Shown one piece after another: positions 1 to 5,121 of a DNA stretch of 7,998 nt. Both the position numbers and the translations under genes were made by a program. The stretch lies in assembly GCA_030024065.1 (NCBI GenBank), contig JASEIE010000191.1, positions 1 to 7,998 on the forward strand, written 5' to 3'. Source of the stretch: Thermodesulfobacteriota bacterium. Lineage in GTDB: Bacteria > Desulfobacterota > BSN033 > UBA1163. Within the stretch, counting starts at the first letter, position 1, and each line of letters opens with the position of its first letter. The notes under the pieces were generated by a model. That model ran no database searches, was not told the origin of the DNA, and saw only the letters and a program-made list of their open reading frames with translations.

Positions 1-165
1 GGTTTTATCCGGTTCCACCATGAAATCCGGATTGACGCTTGTGAGGTAGGACTTATAAGATTTCGGAGGCTCCATGCTCACTATTTTAGGAGAACAGGCT
101 GTTGAGAACCGGATGAGGAAAAATAGAGTTGCCAGCAATATCAAACCTTTTAAAATAATCTTCAT
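1..165 (-). CDS. Putative lipoprotein, N-terminal part only (runs off the left edge)
   Basis: Fifty-five codons are open from an ATG at 165-163 to the window edge, so the C-terminus is missing. The start is well supported: a strong Shine-Dalgarno GAGGAGGT (171-178) lies 5 nt upstream, and the livF stop is only 20 nt away, so this is the next gene of the same operon. The N-terminus is a lipoprotein signal peptide: Lys2 and Lys6, a hydrophobic stretch from about residue 3 to 18, then S-T-A-C with the lipidation cysteine at residue 24. The visible mature part (SPKIVSMEPPKSYKSYLTS and onwards) is polar, with several Pro and Tyr residues, and I do not recognise its family. The protein is expected to be anchored in the inner or outer membrane, facing the periplasm. 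A link to the transporter is inferred only from operon position. Confidence 0.8.
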   Translation of the reverse strand, partial: MKIILKGLILLATLFFLIRFSTACSPKIVSMEPPKSYKSYLTSVNPDFMVEPDKT

Positions 166-170
166 TTTTT

Positions 171-178
171 ACCTCCTC
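171..178 (-). promoter_or_regulatory. Strong ribosome binding site for the partial lipoprotein gene
   Basis: GAGGAGGT on the minus strand, 5 nt before the ATG at 165. It is a near-perfect match to the anti-Shine-Dalgarno and fixes the start of a gene whose body lies outside the window. Confidence 0.8.
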
Positions 179-185
179 ATGGCCA

Positions 186-980
186 TCAGGATAGCCATCT
201 CTTTCTTCTTCGGTAGTGTTTCACTTCTCGAAAACTTTTTCGTTTTCCCACCTGGCTGAGGCCGAGGTAAAATTCTTTAATATCCTCGTTCTCCTTCAGC
301 TTGGGAGAGGGCCCATCTAAAACGACACGACCGTTCTCCATGATGTAACCAAAATCTGATGTGGAGAGAGCGATCTTTGCATTCTGTTCTACCAGGAGAA
401 TCGATGTTTTTTCCTCCCGATTGATTTTTTTGATGACTTCGAAAATATCTCTGACGAGAAGTGGGCTGAGCCCGAGAGAGGGCTCATCGAGAAGCATCAC
501 CTTTGGATGGGACATCAGGGCGCGTCCCATGACCAGCATCTGCCTTTCTCCACCGGAGAGATAGCCGCTCACCTGTCTTCGGAGATCTTTAAGCCTCGGG
601 AAATAGTGGTAGACCAAATCAAGGTCTTTTAGAATTCCCTCTTTATCTTTTCGAGCATAGGCTCCCACCCAAAGGTTCTCCTCCACGGTGAGATGTTCGA
701 ACAGGCGGCGGCCTTCCATCACCTGGACAATTCCCATCTGAACGATCTCTTCCGGTGCTTTCCCATCGATCCTCTTTCCATCGAATTCAATGCTTCCGTC
801 TGTGACCTCTCCCAATTCCGTATAGAGGACTCCTGAAATGGCTTTCAGGGTAGTTGTCTTCCCCGCCCCATTGGCGCCCAATAATGAGATGATCTTTCCA
901 TCAGGCACTTCAAGGGAGACCCCTTTCAGGACCAGGATCACATCACTGTAGATCACTTCGATGTTATTGAGACGAAGCAT
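186..980 (-). CDS. livF: ABC transporter ATP-binding protein, LivF type
   Basis: This is the second nucleotide-binding subunit of a branched-chain/hydrophobic amino acid type importer. It acts on the cytoplasmic face of the LivH-LivM permease and powers uptake by ATP hydrolysis. The 264 aa contain the full ABC ATPase set: Walker A GANGAGKT (35-42), signature LSGGERQ (141-147), and Walker B VMLLDEPS (161-168). LVEQN (196-200) has Gln in place of the switch histidine, which is normal for LivF proteins and separates them from LivG. The N-terminus MLRLNNIEVIYSDVILVLKG matches the family start, so the ATG at 980 is good even though its Shine-Dalgarno is weak. The C-terminus extends about 20 residues beyond the ATPase core as a strongly basic tail (HYRRRKRW at 255-262). 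The gene is separated from the upstream lipoprotein gene by a 180-nt repeat-filled spacer and followed 20 nt later by another lipoprotein gene. Confidence 0.93.
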   Translation of the reverse strand: MLRLNNIEVIYSDVILVLKGVSLEVPDGKIISLLGANGAGKTTTLKAISGVLYTELGEVTDGSIEFDGKRIDGKAPEEIVQMGIVQVMEGRRLFEHLTVEENLWVGAYARKDKEGILKDLDLVYHYFPRLKDLRRQVSGYLSGGERQMLVMGRALMSHPKVMLLDEPSLGLSPLLVRDIFEVIKKINREEKTSILLVEQNAKIALSTSDFGYIMENGRVVLDGPSPKLKENEDIKEFYLGLSQVGKRKSFREVKHYRRRKRWLS

Positions 981-1160
981 AGTGTTCTCAGTTTTTGCCT
1001 AATTCAACGTCGCATGAATTCTAAATCCGAAATTCGAATATCGAAATCCGAAACAATTCCAAAATTCGAATATCAAATTTCTAAACTCTTCTGGTTTAGG
1101 ACATTCGGATTTAAAACATTTGTGCTTGTTTCGAATTTCGTGCTTCGAATTTAGAATTTC
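981..1160. repeat. Imperfect inverted repeat filling the spacer before livF (TTCGAA-type units)
   Basis: This AT-rich spacer is built from variants of ATTCGAA and ATCCGAA. The outer arms at 1016-1056 and 1126-1160 are inverted copies. On the minus strand the right arm reads GAAATTCTAAATTCGAA followed by CACGAAATTCGAAACAA, and the left arm carries the same ends (TTCTAAAT and CGAAACAA) with a 6-nt length difference inside. Between them lie another ATTCGAATAT copy (about 1064-1073) and a small hairpin, CTAAAC (1081-1086) with GTTTAG (1094-1099). The right arm directly abuts the stop codon of the upstream lipoprotein gene (1161-1163). No open reading frame of interest is visible. It looks like a dispersed intergenic element; its copy number elsewhere cannot be seen from here. 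Confidence 0.65.
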
Positions 1161-1652
1161 CTATTTCTTAATGGGTGCTATAAACTCCAATGTCGTTGTT
1201 GCAATTCCTCCGGAGTCAACACCGGAAACCTTTATCTTATAGACCCCAGGAGGAATGGGGTTGAGCGTCTTTGGGTCCGGTGCAAAAATCGGTGTCCATC
1301 CCACTCGAAAGATGGTATTTAATTTTGCCGTGGGAGGAACATCGGCTTTGAAATTACCTGCCTCATCCGCCTGGCCAAAAGCGATTCCCACATCCTCTCC
1401 AGGTTTCACCCCTTTCATCTCAACCCCCGGAGGGAGAACCATATCGATCACCACCATCTCCTTTGGAGTCCATCCGGTTCCCGTGAAGACAATGGGAACC
1501 CGCATAATATCAGGGAATTTCAGCTCCACTTTTTCAGGGGTGACTGTTGCCGTTACATTCGGCTTCGGAGGTGGAGATAAGGTTTTGCAAGCCACCAGGG
1601 ATACAATGACCATTAACAAAGTGGATAGAGCTATTATCTTTCTCGAGTTCAT
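1161..1652 (-). CDS. Small periplasmic lipoprotein, function unknown, between livK and livF
   Basis: The 163-aa product has a clear lipoprotein signal: Arg4-Lys5, a hydrophobic core from about residue 6 to 20, then L-V-A-C with Cys22 as the lipidation site. A short Pro-rich linker (SPPPKP, 26-31) follows. The rest (about 32-163) is rich in Val, Thr, Gly and Pro with alternating hydrophobic residues, and includes GTGWTPKE, a DEAGNF turn and a final PPGVYKIKVSG strand. This suggests an all-beta, immunoglobulin-like sandwich; that fold call is inference and I do not recognise a named family. The ATG at 1652 has a G-rich upstream stretch (AAAGGGGG, 8 nt spacing). The gene starts 20 nt after the binding-protein stop, so the two are probably translated from one message. 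It may be an accessory surface or periplasmic component of the importer. Nothing in it indicates an enzyme. Confidence 0.85.
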   Translation of the reverse strand: MNSRKIIALSTLLMVIVSLVACKTLSPPPKPNVTATVTPEKVELKFPDIMRVPIVFTGTGWTPKEMVVIDMVLPPGVEMKGVKPGEDVGIAFGQADEAGNFKADVPPTAKLNTIFRVGWTPIFAPDPKTLNPIPPGVYKIKVSGVDSGGIATTTLEFIAPIKK

Positions 1653-1672
1653 CGATTTTTCCCCCTTTCCCT

Positions 1673-2878
1673 TTAAAATTTGTGAAGGGATACAGCGTCA
1701 GGAGCCTTTATCCAATCGGATATAGAGACAACTTTTCCTGCTCGAACCTGATAAAATCTGACCTCCAGACTTCCTCTTCGTGAAGTCGGGCTATAGGCAC
1801 AGGGGCCTTGAAGTCCGGCCCTCTCTACACCGGTGAGTTTTTGGTAGGCCTGAAAGATAGCTTCACCATCCAGCTTCTTATAACCCACCTGTTTCAAGGC
1901 AATCTTCAAAGCCGCCTCAAAAGTCATTGCCCAGGACATCCCAATGGTATAGACTTCGTTCATATCCTCCAGTTTTCCTCGGCCATACTTTGTCCAAAGG
2001 TTTGCCAGGGAATGTTTTCTGGCATCCTCTCCACGGAGATAGTAGGAGACGATCACTACCCCTTCCAGGGCTTCCGGATGGAGCCGGACACCGAGAGAGG
2101 TGGGTCCCCAATAGTCACAGATGAACTGGATGGTTTTGGTCAAGCCCAATTTTTGGGCATCACGAATGACATTGGTCGGTGTTGGATCGACTCCTCCCAC
2201 GAAGATATAATTGACCTCTGCCTTTGCCAATCGGGCGAGATAAACGGTATGATCCAGTGAGCCGGCCGGGAAAAACTCGGGCGGAGCTAAACTCACACCC
2301 ATCTTCCCTGCATACTCTTTTCCGCCACGGAGAAATTCCTTGCCATAAGCATTATCCCAGGAGATGTAACCCACTTTCGGCGCCCCTGCTTTTCCCTTTT
2401 TCTTCCAGTCTGCAAGGATCCAGTCAACCACGGCCGCAAAGGAGTCCTGGTAGGTGGGACCCCACACAAAGATCCTGCCAAGATTCGCCTGGAATTCCCC
2501 ATCTCCGGGGACGAGTGTGACTAACTTATCTTTGGTCGCCAACGGAGCGACCGCTTTGCCGATGGGAGTGCCGATGGCATTGGCCACCAAAAGCTTGGGC
2601 TCCGTACGGTACCTTTTATAGGCGGAAACCCCTCTGGCGACATCGTATCGGGTGTCCACCCCGATGAATTTTATCTTTACTCCATCCACACCGCCTCTTG
2701 AATTTAAATCTTTAATATAGTCCTCACAACCCATATCTGCGGGGACATTCAGACCTGCTATGGCTGCGGTGTAATCAGCCAGACTCAGATAAGTCACTTC
2801 CTTTTGAGCATGGCCCGGGATCACCCCGATCACAAAAAGGAAAGTAAAAAGAATAACTCCCCAAAATATCTTTTTCAT
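1673..2878 (-). CDS. livK: Periplasmic substrate-binding protein of a branched-chain/hydrophobic amino acid type ABC transporter
   Basis: This is a type I periplasmic binding protein (Leu/Ile/Val-binding family, Peripla_BP_6-like). It captures the substrate and delivers it to LivH-LivM. The 401 aa begin with a Sec signal peptide (KK at 2-3, hydrophobic core 4-20, likely cleavage after GHA at 22-24); there is no lipobox, so it should be soluble in the periplasm. Two-lobe family features are visible: the Gly/Pro-rich segment around AIGTPIGKAVAP (101-112), GPTYQDSFAAVVDW (140-153) and the inter-lobe segment SWDNAYGKEF (173-182). I chose the ATG at 2878 over the adjacent GTG at 2881, because AAGGAGG (2884-2890) sits 5 nt from the ATG but only 2 nt from the GTG. 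The family also binds aromatic acids (for example CouP of Rhodopseudomonas palustris), so the symbol denotes family, not proven leucine binding. Confidence 0.92.
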   Translation of the reverse strand: MKKIFWGVILFTFLFVIGVIPGHAQKEVTYLSLADYTAAIAGLNVPADMGCEDYIKDLNSRGGVDGVKIKFIGVDTRYDVARGVSAYKRYRTEPKLLVANAIGTPIGKAVAPLATKDKLVTLVPGDGEFQANLGRIFVWGPTYQDSFAAVVDWILADWKKKGKAGAPKVGYISWDNAYGKEFLRGGKEYAGKMGVSLAPPEFFPAGSLDHTVYLARLAKAEVNYIFVGGVDPTPTNVIRDAQKLGLTKTIQFICDYWGPTSLGVRLHPEALEGVVIVSYYLRGEDARKHSLANLWTKYGRGKLEDMNEVYTIGMSWAMTFEAALKIALKQVGYKKLDGEAIFQAYQKLTGVERAGLQGPCAYSPTSRRGSLEVRFYQVRAGKVVSISDWIKAPDAVSLHKF

Positions 2879-2883
2879 CACAG

Positions 2884-2890
2884 CCTCCTT
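2884..2890 (-). promoter_or_regulatory. Ribosome binding site deciding the livK start
   Basis: AAGGAGG on the minus strand, 5 nt before the ATG at 2878. The alternative GTG one codon upstream would leave only 2 nt, which disfavours it. Confidence 0.8.
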
Positions 2891-2902
2891 TCTTTTAAAA
2901 AG

Positions 2903-2988
2903 GGTTCGAGGATTCGAGGGTTATAGGGTTCCAGTTCTTGCCTTTCTATTTGACCACTTGAATCCTTGCCCCCTGGAATCCTTCCAAT
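2903..2988. repeat. Inverted pair of four-unit, 8-nt-period repeats between livM and livK
   Basis: The left arm 2903-2934 divides exactly into four 8-nt units with consensus GGTTCGAG (second unit GATTCGAG, last GGTTCCAG). The right arm 2957-2988 divides into four 8-nt units on the opposite strand, with consensus GATTCNAG. The arms are 22 nt apart and match at about 20 of 32 positions when one is reverse-complemented. A transcript would be able to fold them into a long imperfect hairpin. The unit sequence differs from the elements in the other spacers, but the layout (two inverted arms of short tandem units) is the same. Confidence 0.65.
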
Positions 2989-3030
2989 TTATACACTAAA
3001 TGATTAAATGTATATTCACCTCCTTCCAAT

Positions 3031-3067
3031 CCCCCCAACCCCCCTTTTCCAAAGGGGGGAGAGGGGA
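3031..3067. repeat. C/G-rich hairpin element directly after livM
   Basis: CCCCCCTTT (3039-3047) pairs perfectly with AAAGGGGGG (3051-3059) around a 3-nt loop, flanked by a further C-run (3031-3036) and GAGGGGAG (3061-3068). The stem begins about 10 nt after the livM stop codon (3070-3072) in the direction of transcription. There is no T-run after it on the minus strand, so it is not a standard intrinsic terminator. It could instead stabilise the upstream mRNA end, cause partial read-through, or simply be a dispersed repeat. Confidence 0.6.
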
Positions 3068-3069
3068 GA

Positions 3070-4116
3070 TTAATGTGAAAACGGGTAGAGCCGATAAGAG
3101 GCTTTGAAGATTTCCCACCGATGGGCCAGTCCCCTCGGCTCAAAGATCAAAAAAAGGATGAGGACCAAACCGAATACCGAAACGCTCATGGAAGCCGCCG
3201 GATGAATCCCTATCCAGGGGAAGGCAGAGGCAAGAAGGGGTGCGGCAAACATTACTCCCTCTTCAAGAAGGCGAAGGAAAATGACACCGAAAAAGACTCC
3301 CGGAATGCTTCCTCCACCCCCAACGATGAGCATCCCGATGTAATTGAGGGCATGGAGCAGGGTGAATTGTTCAGGGTGGACCATCTGGATCCAGTGGGCC
3401 CATAAAGAGCCGGCAATGCCCGCATAAAAGCAGGAGATGAAGAAGGCAAGCAGTTTATAGCGATAGAGTTCGATTCCCATTACCTCAGCCGCCAAATCAT
3501 TATCACGGATGGCCACGAAAGCCCTGCCGACACGGGTTCGCACCATATTTCGGGCACCATAGGTCATCACCAGCATCACGGTAATGATAATATAGTAAAT
3601 TCTTTCATCACTGTCGAAGGCAAAACCCCCGATCTGGGGTGCAGGGGGATGAAGGCCTTGAGTCTTTCCTGTGATATCGAGGTGAGGAATCAACCACATC
3701 ACCACAAAATGGATAGCGATTGTAGCCATAGCCAGATAAAAACCTTTAATCCTGAGGGAAGGAGCGCCACCCCCCAATCCAATCAAACCCGCCACGATCC
3801 CTGAAATAGGAAGGGCCAGGAAGAAGGAGAGTCCCAGTTTCCCAGTAAGGATGGCTGAGGTATAGGCACCAATAGCCATGAAGGCGGCCTGACCGAAAGA
3901 GATCTGGCCACAGTAACCGCTGACGAGTTGAAGACCCAGGACAATGATGATCGTAATGCTGAGGCTGTTGAGCAGGCTGATAAAATAGTAGGATCCGTAG
4001 AGAGGAAAGGTGTAGAGAAAAATGAACGCCCCGATCAAAACCGCCCAATGCCTCTTGATCCTGAAAATCGCCATATCCTGGCTATAACGTTCATCAAAAG
4101 TTCCGCAAGGCCGCAT
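3070..4116 (-). CDS. livM: ABC transporter permease, LivM type
   Basis: This is an inner-membrane permease subunit that forms the translocation pore with LivH. The 348 aa carry the LivM hallmarks: GYCGQISFGQAAFMAIGAY (67-85), the cytoplasmic coupling segment AIRDNDLAAEVMGI (202-215) that contacts the ATPases, GGGGSIPG (266-273), and IFEPRGL near the C-terminus (324-330). Hydrophobic segments are visible at about 24-40, 45-65, 75-90, 97-114, 127-143, 173-186, 222-240, 257-285 and 310-325. I placed the start at the ATG at 4116, giving MRPCGTFDERYSQDMAIF. An upstream in-frame TTG at 4128 lacks a ribosome binding site. The ATG has only a G-rich stretch (GGGG, 6 nt away), and a later ATG (residue 15 here) remains possible. 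A 120-nt gap filled with repeats separates it from livH; the gap to livK after it is 191 nt. Confidence 0.9.
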   Translation of the reverse strand: MRPCGTFDERYSQDMAIFRIKRHWAVLIGAFIFLYTFPLYGSYYFISLLNSLSITIIIVLGLQLVSGYCGQISFGQAAFMAIGAYTSAILTGKLGLSFFLALPISGIVAGLIGLGGGAPSLRIKGFYLAMATIAIHFVVMWLIPHLDITGKTQGLHPPAPQIGGFAFDSDERIYYIIITVMLVMTYGARNMVRTRVGRAFVAIRDNDLAAEVMGIELYRYKLLAFFISCFYAGIAGSLWAHWIQMVHPEQFTLLHALNYIGMLIVGGGGSIPGVFFGVIFLRLLEEGVMFAAPLLASAFPWIGIHPAASMSVSVFGLVLILFLIFEPRGLAHRWEIFKASYRLYPFSH

Positions 4117-4140
4117 CCTAAACCCCAAAGAAATAAATTA

Positions 4141-4232
4141 GGAATAGTGGAAGAATGGAATATTGGAATAATGGGTTTCTCAGAACTAAACTTATCTATC
4201 ATCATTCCATCACTCCAGTATTCCATGATTCC
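4141..4232. repeat. Inverted pair of four-unit, 8-nt-period repeats between livH and livM
   Basis: The left arm 4141-4172 divides exactly into four 8-nt units starting GGAA, with consensus GGAATAAT. The right arm 4201-4232, read on the minus strand, is four 8-nt units starting GGA, with consensus GGAATGAT. The arms match at 24 of 32 positions and flank a 28-nt spacer. The element starts about 4 nt after the livH stop codon (4237-4239) and takes up 92 of the 120 nt of the gap. Removing it would leave about 28 nt, similar to the short spacings elsewhere in the operon. Confidence 0.7.
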
Positions 4233-4236
4233 GGAA

Positions 4237-5121
4237 TTACACTCTTTCTATTCTCTTCAACCCGAAAAGGCCATAGGGTTTCACCAGCAAAATAATGAGA
4301 AGCAATGCATAGGCCGCAACATCCTTCAAGCCACCCCCCACCAGGGGATCGAGATAACCTGCGATCAAATTTTCGAGCACACCGAGGATGAGTCCTGCCA
4401 GGAGGGCGCCCGGCAGAGAATCCAAACCCCCGAAGAGGGCAACGATTAATCCCTTGATGCCGATATAAGGGAGTGGAAAATGAATATCCATCACATAGGC
4501 TGTCCCCATACCCGCAATGGAAGCGACAATGGCAGAAATGATCCAGATGAGGGAGAAGATTGTTCTGACATTGATCCCCGTGCTCTGGGAGAGTTGATGA
4601 TCCTCGGCTGTGGCCCGCATCCCCAATCCTGTCTTGGTGAATCGAAAGAAGAGGGCCAGGAGGAGGAAGACGAATAGCACCATAAAGAAACTGATCAATT
4701 GCACGACCCGGATGGGCACCCCCACCAATTCGAACTCACCGAGCGATAAAAGGGTGGCATAGGTTTTTGATTCTCCCTTGAGGATGAGTTGAAAGACACC
4801 GTCCAGAGCCATGAAGACGGCAAACGTCATCAGGAAGGCCGAAATCAATGGCTGGCCGATGAGAGGCCGAAGGGTTATCCGCTCCACGAGCCAGCCCATC
4901 AGGATTGAACAGGCAAGTGACATCGGTATGCTGACAAGGAGAGGAAGCTTTAAGGCGATGAGGCCGACCCAGAAGAAGAGGCCGCCAAAAGCCAACAACT
5001 GGCCATGAGCCAAACTGACCACGCGGGTCGATTTATAGACCAGAACGATCGCGGCGGCCACCAGGGCATAGAGGCCACCGATCATCAATCCCGGAATGGC
5101 AAGCTGAAGAAATTCCTTCAC
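4237..5121 (-). CDS. livH: ABC transporter permease, LivH type
   Basis: This is the second inner-membrane permease subunit, partner of LivM. The 294 aa are almost entirely hydrophobic segments separated by short loops. Family marks are the N-terminal PGLMIGGLYALVA (10-22), the coupling segment TGLGMRATAEDHQLSQSTGI (173-192), LFGGLDSLPGALLAGLILG (229-247) and the C-terminal LVKPYGLFG (279-287). It starts with GTG at 5121 inside the sequence GTGA, whose TGA is the stop of the acyl-CoA synthetase, so the two genes overlap by 4 nt. The ribosome binding site GGAGGAG (5127-5133) lies inside the upstream gene, 5 nt before the GTG. This is a textbook arrangement for translational coupling and implies coordinated production of the ligase and the permease. 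Full length for the family, with no damage seen. Confidence 0.93.
   Translation of the reverse strand: MKEFLQLAIPGLMIGGLYALVAAAIVLVYKSTRVVSLAHGQLLAFGGLFFWVGLIALKLPLLVSIPMSLACSILMGWLVERITLRPLIGQPLISAFLMTFAVFMALDGVFQLILKGESKTYATLLSLGEFELVGVPIRVVQLISFFMVLFVFLLLALFFRFTKTGLGMRATAEDHQLSQSTGINVRTIFSLIWIISAIVASIAGMGTAYVMDIHFPLPYIGIKGLIVALFGGLDSLPGALLAGLILGVLENLIAGYLDPLVGGGLKDVAAYALLLIILLVKPYGLFGLKRIERV

Noticed and set aside
74..259. Plus-strand open frame of 61 codons
   Set aside because: It lies opposite the end of livF and the start of the partial lipoprotein gene, has no ribosome binding site, and shows no family features. It is a shadow.
196..980. Loss of the switch histidine in LivF (LVEQN) as a defect
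   Set aside because: Gln at this place is the normal state in LivF proteins, so it is not evidence of inactivation.
1255..1725. Plus-strand open frame of 156 codons
   Set aside because: It is antisense to the lipoprotein gene, which has a clean signal peptide, lipobox and operon spacing. The composition of the plus-strand product is that of a reverse-complement artefact.
3039..3059. Intrinsic terminator after livM
   Set aside because: The stem is strong but no T-run follows on the transcribed strand, and the downstream genes are needed for a complete importer.
2946..3143. Minus-strand open frame of 65 codons spanning the livM end and the spacer
   Set aside because: It overlaps the livM 3' end in another frame and its Pro/Gly-rich part is a translation of the C/G hairpin. 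Such products arise from repeats, not genes.
4114..4128. TTG at 4128 as the livM start
   Set aside because: No ribosome binding site precedes it. The ATG four codons later gives a more plausible N-terminus.
4035..4226. Minus-strand open frame of 63 codons between livH and livM
   Set aside because: It is a translation of the GGAATNAT repeat running into the livM N-terminus out of frame.
2903..4232. CRISPR array
   Set aside because: Units are 8 nt, contiguous and inverted between arms; there are no 20-40 nt direct repeats with regular unique spacers.
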